Below, piece by piece: positions 1-6,897 of a stretch of 50,108 nucleotides of DNA. The DNA lies in NCBI RefSeq assembly GCF_000787855.1, contig NZ_BBPQ01000018.1, positions 55,656 to 105,763 on the forward strand, written 5' to 3'. The position numbers and the translations under genes are program-made. The notes below the pieces were generated by a model. That model was not told where the DNA came from. It saw nothing but the letters and a program-made list of their open reading frames with translations, and did no database searches. This stretch comes from Streptacidiphilus anmyonensis. Its GTDB lineage: Bacteria; Actinomycetota; Actinomycetes; Streptomycetales; Streptomycetaceae. Each line of letters starts with the position of its first letter. Within the stretch, counting starts at the first letter, position 1.

Positions 1-252
1 GCCCACGCTGCAAGCCGTCAGCCCCCCGCCACCTGCACCAGGCGCGGAGCTGATGGCGTGCTGGCCATCCGGGCGATGCCTTCGACCTCGGATTGCAGGC
101 CCGCCTCGATGCGCCCCGACTCGGCCGGTCCGCTGTGGCGTCGCGGTCGCCGTTCCCGTCGACCGCTGTGGGGCTCCGACGCCAAGACCACCAACGAGAT
201 GCATCGGACGGACCTGCTCCCCCACAGCCCGACCGACCACCTGGAGCAACTG
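1..252. other. Left edge, no gene called
   Basis: Several frames are open here, but none has a clear ribosome binding site, recognisable domain or support from context. The frame of the following gene is open from 58, but its better start is at 253. A minus-strand frame whose last codons fall here could be the tail of a gene, but it runs antisense through the following gene and is not called. Confidence 0.4.
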
Positions 253-762
253 ATGGACGCCTCCGACGTCCTCGTCCTGGACGGCTTCCTCGATGAGGAG
301 ACCGTGCCCGGAGACGCGGGCTGCACGACCGCCCGCTTCCGCATCGAGATCGAGCCCACGGACGAGCGCACCGACCAGATGGTGCTGCCGTGCAGCGTCA
401 GCGACCCGGTCCTGGCCCGCCAGGTCGTCACCGACCTGCGGCCCGGCGACCTGCTCCGCGTCACCGGCTACCTGCGGCTCCCCAGCACCCCGGACGACCC
501 GATCTGGCTCCACGTCCTCGCCCTGGAGCTCCGCGCCCCGGCCCCCGACCCCGCCGACCAGGCCGAGCTGCTCACCGCACAGCCCACCATCTCCGAGGAC
601 GGACTGATCGAGCGCTACGGCCGCTACCTGCTCTTCCACGACCCCATCGGCGTCAGCCTCGTGTGGACCGAGACCGGCGCCTGGGTCGGCGAGACCGAAG
701 ACCTGGACGCCCTGGCCGACCTGATCCGCGCCTTCGAGCACGCGCACCCGGGCACACCCTGA
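253..762 (+). CDS. OB-fold-like hypothetical protein
   Basis: This encodes a 169-residue acidic protein of unknown function. The first ~90 residues look like a small beta-barrel of the OB-fold type: alternating hydrophobic strands around VLPCSVSDP, then a DLRPGDLLRVTGYL segment typical of OB-fold strands 4-5. The start at 253 is preferred because GGAG lies 6 nt upstream and because the ATG of a decayed second copy at 1339 aligns with this residue; an in-frame ATG at 199 has no good binding site. A DUF3307 membrane gene follows 75 bp downstream. A nucleic-acid-binding role is only an inference from the fold. Confidence 0.7.
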   Translation: MDASDVLVLDGFLDEETVPGDAGCTTARFRIEIEPTDERTDQMVLPCSVSDPVLARQVVTDLRPGDLLRVTGYLRLPSTPDDPIWLHVLALELRAPAPDPADQAELLTAQPTISEDGLIERYGRYLLFHDPIGVSLVWTETGAWVGETEDLDALADLIRAFEHAHPGTP

Positions 763-837
763 CCCGCACCCTCCAGCCCGCCGACGCGACCGTCCCGGCC
801 GCCCGGCACCGCCCACCGAATCCAGAGAGGCTCCCTC

Positions 838-1239
838 ATGTTCGCAGCCGTCTTCGTGCTGCTCTACATCGCACACCTCGCCGCGGACTACCCCTTGCAG
901 ACCGATGCGCAAAGCGCCCACAAGGCGGGGCCCGGGCTCACCGGATGGCGTGCCAACCTCACCCACGCGTCCATCCACGCCGCCAGCTACCTCGTCTTGC
1001 TCTTCGGCGGCGGGGCGCTGCTCCACCTCCACCTGGGCGTAGGCCTGGTACTCGGGGCTGTCGCCTGGGTCAGTGGACTCCACGCGTTCATCGACCGCCG
1101 CTGGCCAATCACCTGGTGGATGGACCACACCGGCCAGGCCGGCTTCCGGGCCAACGGCGGCGCCCAGCACGTCGACCAGGTCGCACACCTCGCCCTGGGT
1201 ATCCTGCCCGCCGCCCTGGCCATGGCCGCACTCACCTGA
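838..1239 (+). CDS. DUF3307 membrane protein
   Basis: This 133-residue integral membrane protein matches the DUF3307 pattern: an N-terminal helix with HLAADYPLQTD, a conserved lysine in the first loop, two central hydrophobic helices, HAFIDRRWP, and a C-terminal GGAQHVDQVAHLALG before a last helix. GAGAGG lies 8 nt upstream of the ATG. Function is unknown for the family; members are common in actinomycete plasmids and phages. A strong intrinsic terminator follows 23 bp after the stop, so this gene ends its transcript. Confidence 0.85.
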   Translation: MFAAVFVLLYIAHLAADYPLQTDAQSAHKAGPGLTGWRANLTHASIHAASYLVLLFGGGALLHLHLGVGLVLGAVAWVSGLHAFIDRRWPITWWMDHTGQAGFRANGGAQHVDQVAHLALGILPAALAMAALT

Positions 1240-1261
1240 CGGCTGAGACCGCAGCAGGCAC

Positions 1262-1303
1262 AGGCCCCGCACGCCTCCTCCGCGAGGTGTGCGGGGCCTT
1301 TTT
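1262..1303 (+). terminator. Intrinsic terminator after DUF3307 gene
   Basis: AGGCCCCGCACGCCTC pairs with GAGGTGTGCGGGGCCT (16 bp with one G-U pair, 6-nt loop) and is followed directly by five T residues. It is the most canonical terminator in the window. Confidence 0.9.
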
Positions 1304-1338
1304 GCGTTCCTGCCCCCCTCGACCGCCTGGGGGAATCA

Positions 1339-1518
1339 ATGGGTGCCGATGATGTCCTCGTGTCGGCCAGTTCCGTGCGCGATGATGCCCGGGGTACGGC
1401 CGCTCGCTTCGCATTGAGAGGGAGTCCACGGATCAGCGCACCAACGAGATAGCCCTGCCGTGCGGCGTTCGCGATCCGATTCTGGTCCGCGAGGTCGACC
1501 CCGACTTGGGTCCAGTGC
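1339..1518 (+). pseudogene. Decayed 5' copy of the OB-fold-like gene
   Basis: A diverged partial paralogue of the gene at 253. ATG at 1339 follows a GGGGGAA binding site and opens with MGADDVLVSASS, aligning with MDASDVLVL. After AARF at about 1412 one base is missing; the reading then continues one frame over as RIERESTDQRTNEIALPCG and VRDPILVREVDPDL, matching the functional copy position by position. In frame, the ORF stops after 37 codons (TAG 1450-1452). Similarity ends where the opposing gene begins at 1519, so the 3' half is also gone. It is too short to appear as a normal ORF. Confidence 0.8.
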
Positions 1519-1866
1519 TCAGCCGCAGCTCAAGGTCTCCGCTGTCGGCAGATCCAGCGCGACAATCAGGGCGTCCAAGCGCAGTTGCTGCTCAGCAGTC
1601 AAGGCCAGCGCGGAATCGCGGGACACCGCATCCAGAGCTGCGGCCGCGAATCCCCGGGAGACTCGCCCCAGCGCGGCGGCCATCGCCTCTCGGAGAGCAT
1701 CCGACTCGTTCTCATCGCTGGCGTAGTTGAGTGCGATCCCGTAGCTGTCCACGGCTCTGTCCACCAGGCCCATGAAGGCTCGCGTGCGCTTCATGCAGCC
1801 AGCGTCGTAGTCCAGCGCGATGCCTGTGGCTACGCTATCGGCCGCTGAAATGGTGTCGGTGTCCAC
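1519..1866 (-). CDS. Small hypothetical protein
   Basis: A 115-residue, mostly helical protein (GTG start) with no recognised domain. Composition is that of a real soluble protein: balanced acidic and basic residues and an alanine-rich helix in the second half (MAAALGRVSRGFAAAALDAV). No clear Shine-Dalgarno precedes the GTG; the next in-frame start is the ATG of MKRTRAF, about 25 codons later. It runs convergently into the OB-fold pseudogene. Confidence 0.5.
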   Translation of the reverse strand: MDTDTISAADSVATGIALDYDAGCMKRTRAFMGLVDRAVDSYGIALNYASDENESDALREAMAAALGRVSRGFAAAALDAVSRDSALALTAEQQLRLDALIVALDLPTAETLSCG

Positions 1867-2035
1867 ACGGACTCAACGAGCCCTGACTGGCGCACGTCAC
1901 CAGCACCCTGGCAGCGGGTCGTCGCGATCCGGCGCTCCGCAAATTGCTGTCCAGGGAGTCTCCAAGGGAAGACGTGCCCGGCATCCGGGGCCGAGGCCCC
2001 ATGTTCGCGATCCCGCCTAGGGTTCGCTTGAGGTA

Positions 2036-2056
2036 GGTGTTTCCGTCGGAAACACC
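2036..2056. promoter_or_regulatory. parS: parS-like site 1 (21-bp perfect palindrome)
   Basis: Core GTTTCCG-T-CGGAAAC, extended on both sides by GGT/ACC to a perfect 21-bp palindrome centred on 2046. It lies 128 bp downstream of the parA stop and is the leftmost of seven perfect copies. Probable ParB binding site. Confidence 0.8.
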
Positions 2057-2116
2057 GATCCTGATCAAGCAGCGCCATTCCGCCAGGTCGAAACGCTAAC
2101 CTTCCGGGAAGCGGCT

Positions 2117-2169
2117 GAGCCCCGGTCAGTGCGCGGGAGTTGAGGTCTTCCGCGACCTGGCCGGGGCTC
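2117..2169 (-). terminator. Hairpin downstream of parA
   Basis: GAGCCCCGGTCAG pairs with CTGGCCGGGGCTC (13 bp, one G-U pair) around a 27-nt loop that can itself fold. It begins 14 bp after the parA stop on the parA-coding strand. There is no T-run, as is common in high-GC actinomycetes. Confidence 0.6.
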
Positions 2170-2183
2170 ATGTCGTCACGCTG

Positions 2184-3119
2184 CTATTCGAGGTCGGGGA
2201 AGCCCCAGGCCGTGGCGAGCTTGCGGTAGTCCTCCACCGCGGGGCTGTTCGGTGCCTGGATGGGCAGGGGAAGGTGGTCACGGAAGCTGGTCTTTGCGGT
2301 CGCTGAGTACCGGATGTATGGCCAGTCCTTCACCAGCTCCGGGTACAGCTCCTCCATCTCCAGGACGGACTTCCGGTTGTCCGCCTCAGCGCGGCTTCCG
2401 GTCTGCACGCCGATCAGTGGAATGCGCTTTACGGTCGGACGGCCCGGGATCGCCTTCGACTTCGAGAACTGCTCCCGCAGGCGGGACAGCTCCTTGATCA
2501 GGGAGGGGATTCCCTCTACCGCCTTCGAGCTGGCCAAGCAGGTCGGAATGACTTCGTCGTGCTCGTCCATCATCATCGCGACGGTGCCGACCAGCTTGCC
2601 GTAGTTGGCGGGGTTGTCGATGAAGAACATGTCGTCGTCGCCGTCGTACTCGTCGCGCAGGAAGTCCTTGAACCACGAGTAGCGGTGGGCATGCTCGGTC
2701 TGTGTCAGCAGCGTGTCGGCGTTCGTCAGGAACTCGGTTGCTGGCATGAGGTACAGGTTCGGAATGTCCATCCACTCCACGAATTCGTTGCCTTCGTGGT
2801 CTACGCCCTGGGCCAGCTTGTAGCGCGCCTGAACCCGGACCTCCTCGTAGGAGGCATCGCCGAGGATGAAGTCGAGGATGGTCGGACGGGAGCCGATCTC
2901 CTGGGGACCCCAGCCCAGTCCGGAGCTCGCGTTGCACTGCTGGTCCAGATCCCAGACCGTGATCTGGTAGCCGCGCAGCGCCAGCGTGACGGTCATGGAG
3001 GTCGTGAACGCGGTCTTGCCGATCCCACCGCGGGCGAGCAGGGACGACCAGATCTGCGGATACGTCCGGCCGGCGGGGCGAAAGCGCGGATCAACAGTCC
3101 GCACAAGAGCATCGGTCAA
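2184..3119 (-). CDS. parA: ParA partition ATPase
   Basis: A 311-residue ParA/MinD-type ATPase that should position replicons through ParB-stimulated ATP turnover on the nucleoid. Walker A is ARGGIGKT (residues 29-36), Walker A' is VWDLDQQCNAS (55-65) and Walker B is MFFIDNP (164-170). The signature lysine of the deviant Walker A (KGGxGKT) is arginine here. The start is TTG at 3119 with GAGAGG upstream; no in-frame ATG gives a complete domain. It lies 36 bp downstream of parB on the same strand, so the order is parB-parA, the reverse of most par operons. A hairpin and a parS-like site follow it. Confidence 0.9.
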   Translation of the reverse strand: MTDALVRTVDPRFRPAGRTYPQIWSSLLARGGIGKTAFTTSMTVTLALRGYQITVWDLDQQCNASSGLGWGPQEIGSRPTILDFILGDASYEEVRVQARYKLAQGVDHEGNEFVEWMDIPNLYLMPATEFLTNADTLLTQTEHAHRYSWFKDFLRDEYDGDDDMFFIDNPANYGKLVGTVAMMMDEHDEVIPTCLASSKAVEGIPSLIKELSRLREQFSKSKAIPGRPTVKRIPLIGVQTGSRAEADNRKSVLEMEELYPELVKDWPYIRYSATAKTSFRDHLPLPIQAPNSPAVEDYRKLATAWGFPDLE

Positions 3120-3155
3120 GGGAGCCTCTCTTCATACACAGGGATCGCACCGGGC

Positions 3156-4661
3156 CTACTGGCCGGATGCCGGAAGACCGAGCTGATGGTTCTCCCAGTC
3201 GGTCTTGGGAATGTAGGCGCCGTGCTCGCGCAGGAACTGCACGTACCACTTGTCCTGGGCGTCGTAGGTGGGTCGGCGCCGGTCCGCAGCTCGGATCTCG
3301 GCACCAGCGAGAGCGACTGTGAATGTCGCCCGGTCGATCAGCGCTTGGCGCCCCGACTGGAGCACCGCCTGAAAATACGCGCTCGCGGGAGTGAGGTCTA
3401 GCTCGGCCACTCCCTCGGCCGTGAGCCACGCATGCGCGGTGTTCTGCGCCGCTGCCTGGTTGAACTGAGCCAGGACGGTCCGCGACACAATGCTCCAACG
3501 CACCGGGTCGTCGAGCTCAGCACTCGTGGCGACGAGCGCTCGACATGCCTGCACACGCTCCGAGGCCGCGACGCGCCGGTCGACAGCCGCCTGGTCCTCC
3601 GCCGACGCGGGTTTCGCCGCCGACGCGGACTCCGAGGAGTTGCCGCGACCGGATGCTGGCTCCTGTGCCCCAGCAGACGGCGAGCCGTCTGCATCGCCTC
3701 CGGCGTCATGCTCGCGCTCAACCGTGGAGTTGTGCTCCTGGGTGGTGGTGTTTCCGCCGGAAACACCCGCAGGAGAAGACCGGTTCGCCTGGTGCGGCAG
3801 CTGCGCATCCACCCCCACGCGCTCGCCGGCCAGGACCCGCGTGATGGCCTCCTGCAGCGAGCCTGCCCCGGCAGCCAAGAACCCCAAAACGGCAGCCTGG
3901 TCGCCGTGGTCCGGCAGCGCGTCCCCGATCTTCATCGCGCCATCCGGCCCGATCAGCCGCTCCGTCAGTGCCTGCTGGACCTCAGGTGCGTACTCCAGCA
4001 GCTTCAGTCGCTTGGAGATGTGGCCGACGCTGCGCCCGGCAACAAGCTGGATCTCCCGGTACGACAGGTCGCGCTTGTCCCTGAGGCGCTGAAACGCGCG
4101 CGCCTCCTCAAGCGGGCTCGGATTCTTCCGAAGGAGGTTCTCGCTGGTGATGATCTCCTGCGACTCGCCAACAAGATCATTGCGGACGATCGCGTCGATG
4201 GTCTTGAGCTCGGCCTCCCGCGACGCAAGCCAGCGCCGCTCACCGAAGAGGATGACCCACGGCCGTGCCTCGACCGTCGGGACGAGTTCCGCAGTCTCCG
4301 GATCGGCCAGGAGCTCCTCGCGCCAGCGGGCCAGATACCGGTCTGATCGCATCACCGAGATGGGCTGCAGCACGCCCTTGGCCTTGATGTGCTCGGCCTC
4401 GGCCGACACATCGCCAGGGTCTCGATCGTTGTGCGGATTCGGGGCGATGTGCTCGAGCTCAAGGGTCAGGATGTCGCCGTCCGAAGCGTCCACGGTGTAG
4501 ATCGCAGTCGAACGCTCGGCCTGAGCAGGAGCAGGAACGCCGGGAGTTGCAGGTTCGACCGCCCCTGGCGCAACGGGCGCCGCGCCTTCGCTCGGCGCAG
4601 CAGGCGCCGCCGGCGGCTTCCCCGCCGCCTTCTTTGACGGTCGTGGCATGAGAACAGCCAT
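3156..4661 (-). CDS. parB: ParB partition protein
   Basis: A 501-residue ParB. A Pro/Ala-rich tail (1-50) is followed by the ParB/sulfiredoxin-like N domain (LELEHIAPNPHNDR, 67-80), the CTP-binding GERRW box (140-144), ENLLRKNPSPLEEA (174-187; the family's ENxxR motif) and an HTH (about 199-221, YREIQLVAGRSVGHISKRLK). The C-terminal ~200 residues are divergent and presumably mediate dimerisation. Start at 4661: GAGGAG lies 5 nt upstream; a second ATG follows four codons later. A parS-like site lies inside the coding sequence (3747-3767) in a low-conservation linker, and five more lie upstream. It is probably the first gene of a parBA operon. Confidence 0.95.
   Translation of the reverse strand: MAVLMPRPSKKAAGKPPAAPAAPSEGAAPVAPGAVEPATPGVPAPAQAERSTAIYTVDASDGDILTLELEHIAPNPHNDRDPGDVSAEAEHIKAKGVLQPISVMRSDRYLARWREELLADPETAELVPTVEARPWVILFGERRWLASREAELKTIDAIVRNDLVGESQEIITSENLLRKNPSPLEEARAFQRLRDKRDLSYREIQLVAGRSVGHISKRLKLLEYAPEVQQALTERLIGPDGAMKIGDALPDHGDQAAVLGFLAAGAGSLQEAITRVLAGERVGVDAQLPHQANRSSPAGVSGGNTTTQEHNSTVEREHDAGGDADGSPSAGAQEPASGRGNSSESASAAKPASAEDQAAVDRRVAASERVQACRALVATSAELDDPVRWSIVSRTVLAQFNQAAAQNTAHAWLTAEGVAELDLTPASAYFQAVLQSGRQALIDRATFTVALAGAEIRAADRRRPTYDAQDKWYVQFLREHGAYIPKTDWENHQLGLPASGQ
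3747..3767. promoter_or_regulatory. parS: parS-like site 2, inside parB
   Basis: Perfect 21-bp palindrome with core GTTTCCG-C-CGGAAAC and the same GGT/ACC extensions as site 1, centred on 3757. It falls within ParB codons of about residues 298-305, in the linker after the HTH. Confidence 0.8.
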
Positions 4662-4768
4662 AGTCTCTCCTCGTCGGCAATCACATCGGCATCGGCGAGA
4701 CTATCGGCTCGATATCGCACCGCCCGCCATCTCCCTTGGATTTCACCGCCCCGTGACGCCTCGGCGGC

Positions 4769-4783
4769 GTTTCCGGCGGAAAC
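4769..4783. promoter_or_regulatory. parS: parS-like site 3
   Basis: Perfect 15-bp palindrome, GTTTCCG-G-CGGAAAC, centred on 4776, about 110 bp upstream of the parB start. At this position ParB binding could also repress parBA. Confidence 0.8.
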
Positions 4784-4904
4784 AGCGCCACGCGCGATGC
4801 GCACGGATGCGGCCCGCGTGAGCCCACGAGACGCTGGCGATGCAACCGGCGAACTTCAGAATGAGGTGGCTGGTGCGCGGGGGCGGCATCTCGAGACTGC
4901 GACG

Positions 4905-4919
4905 GTTTCCGCCGGATCT
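4905..4919. promoter_or_regulatory. Degenerate parS-like site
   Basis: The left arm GTTTCCG, the centre C and CGGA are intact, but the right arm ends in TCT instead of AAC. It lies 48 bp left of site 4 (centre to centre) and may be a decayed or half site. Confidence 0.4.
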
Positions 4920-4952
4920 GCAGCATCAGCTCGGCTGTGTCCTCGGGTACGC

Positions 4953-4967
4953 GTTTCCGCCGGAAAC
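4953..4967. promoter_or_regulatory. parS: parS-like site 4
   Basis: Perfect 15-bp palindrome, GTTTCCG-C-CGGAAAC, centred on 4960. Confidence 0.8.
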
Positions 4968-5089
4968 ACCGAGCCGCGGCCTCCGAATCTCACCGAGCTC
5001 GCCGTCGTCGGATGCGTGCGCGCTGTCCCGAGGCGCTCGGCTGCTGGCATCGACGGGGCGGAGTACGCCTGATGTCTGCGGTTGCTGCT

Positions 5090-5104
5090 GTTTCCGACGG
5101 AAAC
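5090..5104. promoter_or_regulatory. parS: parS-like site 5
   Basis: Perfect 15-bp palindrome, GTTTCCG-A-CGGAAAC, centred on 5097. With the other copies it shows that all four bases occur at the central position while both arms stay invariant. Confidence 0.8.
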
Positions 5105-5309
5105 GGGCAACTCCAAGAGGGCGAGCGCCCGCACTCACTGGGAGACGCAGGCGCTCAGATCTCTGAACATCGGTATTGCAACGAGACGCGCAAAATGCCG
5201 CTGTGCGCACCATCTGCGCAGTCAAGACACGTGCGCGCGCGCACCTGCCCCACATGCCCGGCCGACGTCGAGGGACGCCACAGCAGGGCATGCATCGGCA
5301 CGGCGGACT

Positions 5310-5324
5310 GTTTCCGCCGGAAAC
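5310..5324. promoter_or_regulatory. parS: parS-like site 6
   Basis: Perfect 15-bp palindrome, GTTTCCG-C-CGGAAAC, centred on 5317. Confidence 0.8.
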
Positions 5325-5586
5325 AGGACGAGCAGCTGGTGGTGCGCACATGCCCCGAGGCGGCTCTTGGGCCCGCTGGCTACTCGAGACCGTGTGCCTT
5401 CGCCCGCGTGCCGCGAGCCATCTCCGACGGCTCAGCAGTCGCCCCGTTCCCGTGGATCGGCCAGCCGCTCGCCGCCCAGGAGCTGGGACCCGTCCGCTGG
5501 TGCGGTGGCGCGCTCGTCCGTCGGCCCCTCTCCGAGGCGCCCTCAAAGGCCGGCCGCGACGACGAGGCCCACGTGGCTTCGGGTCT

Positions 5587-5601
5587 GTTTCCGCCGGAAA
5601 C
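5587..5601. promoter_or_regulatory. parS: parS-like site 7
   Basis: Perfect 15-bp palindrome, GTTTCCG-C-CGGAAAC, centred on 5594. It is the rightmost copy, 40 bp left of the TGCGCA cluster. Confidence 0.8.
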
Positions 5602-5640
5602 ACGCAGCGAGAGAAGCGCGCGGCCGTTGGAGTCGGCAGG

Positions 5641-5779
5641 TGCGCAGGCCCTGCGCGTCCAGGGCTGCGCAACGCGGTGTGCGCATTCTGTCTTGCGCAC
5701 GAACGCTGCGCAGGAGCCCGCTCTGCGCAACCGTCTCGCTGGCGAATGCGCAGACGCGCTCGGGCTGAGTCCATGCGCA
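5641..5779. repeat. TGCGCA repeat cluster
   Basis: Eight TGCGCA palindromes start at 5641, 5666, 5680, 5694, 5707, 5724, 5747 and 5774 (intervals 25, 14, 14, 13, 17, 23, 27). They lie between the last parS-like site and the 3' end of the next gene. The irregular but short spacing looks like a multi-site protein-binding array (iteron-like or silencer-like); no binder is known from the sequence. Confidence 0.6.
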
Positions 5780-5906
5780 CCTTAAGCGATGAACTCGGTG
5801 CGCCTCGCGGATGGCAGGAGTGGATGCGTCCCGCGTTTCGGTCGGAAGCGTTCGGCGACGCGCTGCCCGTGGACCCTTGGCGAGTAGCCTCGCTTGCCCG
5901 CGGGCG

Positions 5907-6740
5907 CTACCGGCTGACCGACGCGCCCGCTTCCAGTGCCGCCGCAGCCTCCGCTGTGTCCGCGGCCTGGCGGGCGCTCACCTCCGCCAAGGCCCTGATC
6001 CGTCGGGAGACCTGCGACAGACACGCCGATAGCGACGACACCTGTGCCTCCGTCGGTGCCCCGATCTCGTCGACCTCGGCCAGCACGGCCTCCATCTCGC
6101 CGAACCAGAAGTCGATCTCTCCCTCGCCGTCGTCCGTGAGCAAGTCGGCTGCGTGGGCTCTCATCGAGCGCGCAGCCGCCAGAACAGCTCCCGCTCGTGC
6201 CAGGGCGACCTGTGTGCGTACCCGCGCCTCCGCCTCCTCTGCCGCGCGCGCAGCGAGCGCGGCGCTGACAGCCTCCGGAGTTCTGCGCACAGGAACCCCG
6301 TCAGCCCCAACGGCCTCGTCCGCGCGCATCCGGCGAACCTTGTTGTGCGCACCCGGCACCGACTCGACACCGAGCGGTCTCACCAGCCGTGCCCACTCCA
6401 CATCCGACGCGCGCGCATCGTCCACCGCCCGAAGCTGGTGCGCGTCGATCTGCTCGCGCAGCCACTGCCACAGCAGCACGCGCTGGACCGCAGCCTCGCC
6501 GCGCAGCCTGGCGTCGCCTATGCGGCGAGAGGCGCGCTCCGCGAACACGAGCAGGGCGTACAGCTCTTCCGCGGCCGGCAGGGAGGACGTCTCGCTCAGC
6601 TGTTGCTCCAGCAGATCTCGCAGCTGCGTGGACACCTGGGGCACCGCGACGTGGCCGAGCCGCGGCCGCGGCCGGGTCAGGGGAGCGGCCGGGTCGGGGG
6701 AAGGGGGGCGGCGCTTCGGCATGCCTTCATGATCGGGCAT
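5907..6740 (-). CDS. Helical, possibly DNA-binding hypothetical protein
   Basis: A 277-residue protein not recognised as a named family. After a short basic Pro-rich N-terminus, most of it is predicted helix. A central LGVESVPGAHNKVRRMRADE segment resembles the recognition end of an HTH, and a long Ala/Glu/Arg-rich stretch (about 160-200 and 245-277) could form a coiled coil. Start at 6740 has GGAAAG 8 nt upstream; an in-frame ATG at 6722 is possible. The gene lies beside the parS-like and TGCGCA arrays and has a 15-bp palindrome 7 bp upstream of its start. An accessory partition or KfrA-like role is inference only. Confidence 0.65.
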   Translation of the reverse strand: MPDHEGMPKRRPPSPDPAAPLTRPRPRLGHVAVPQVSTQLRDLLEQQLSETSSLPAAEELYALLVFAERASRRIGDARLRGEAAVQRVLLWQWLREQIDAHQLRAVDDARASDVEWARLVRPLGVESVPGAHNKVRRMRADEAVGADGVPVRRTPEAVSAALAARAAEEAEARVRTQVALARAGAVLAAARSMRAHAADLLTDDGEGEIDFWFGEMEAVLAEVDEIGAPTEAQVSSLSACLSQVSRRIRALAEVSARQAADTAEAAAALEAGASVSR

Positions 6741-6747
6741 CCCGGGC

Positions 6748-6762
6748 TTTCCATAATGGAAA
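6748..6762. promoter_or_regulatory. 15-bp palindrome, candidate operator
   Basis: TTTCCAT-A-ATGGAAA is a perfect palindrome 7 bp upstream of the start at 6740, in the divergent region shared with the gene at 6898. Its position fits autoregulation of the minus-strand gene. Confidence 0.5.
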
Positions 6763-6897
6763 TCTCAAGGGACCGGATACGATCACCCCCGCACTCGCCA
6801 GCGCCCGCGAGCCGGATTCCCGGCATGCAGGCATCGACACGACAGGCGCGTGTGAAGCTAGGGACTCAGGTCAACAGGACAGGACGAGGGGAACGGG

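Larger units (their letters stand above)
4662..5906. other. Non-coding partition (centromere) region
   Basis: About 1.2 kb with no credible gene. Long open frames exist on both strands, but they encode Arg/Ala/Pro-rich shuffled sequence and have no binding sites. The stretch holds five perfect 15-bp parS-like palindromes (centres 4776, 4960, 5097, 5317, 5594), one degenerate copy, a GTGCGCGCGCGCAC palindrome at 5231-5244 and eleven TGCGCA hexamers, eight of them between 5641 and 5779. It must also contain the parBA promoter. A replication origin is possible but not shown. Confidence 0.75.

Noticed and set aside
18-464. Minus-strand frame at the left edge
   Set aside because: Antisense to the OB-fold-like gene, Ser/Arg-rich, no start signal; the tail could be real but there is no support.
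4926-5785. Long open frames on both strands in the parS-rich region
   Set aside because: They encode Arg/Ala/Pro-rich sequence interrupted by parS-derived peptides, lack binding sites, and overlap each other on opposite strands; high GC makes stops rare.
5176-6732. 518-codon plus-strand frame
   Set aside because: It is antisense to the gene at 5907-6740 and continues through the non-coding parS region; composition is not protein-like.
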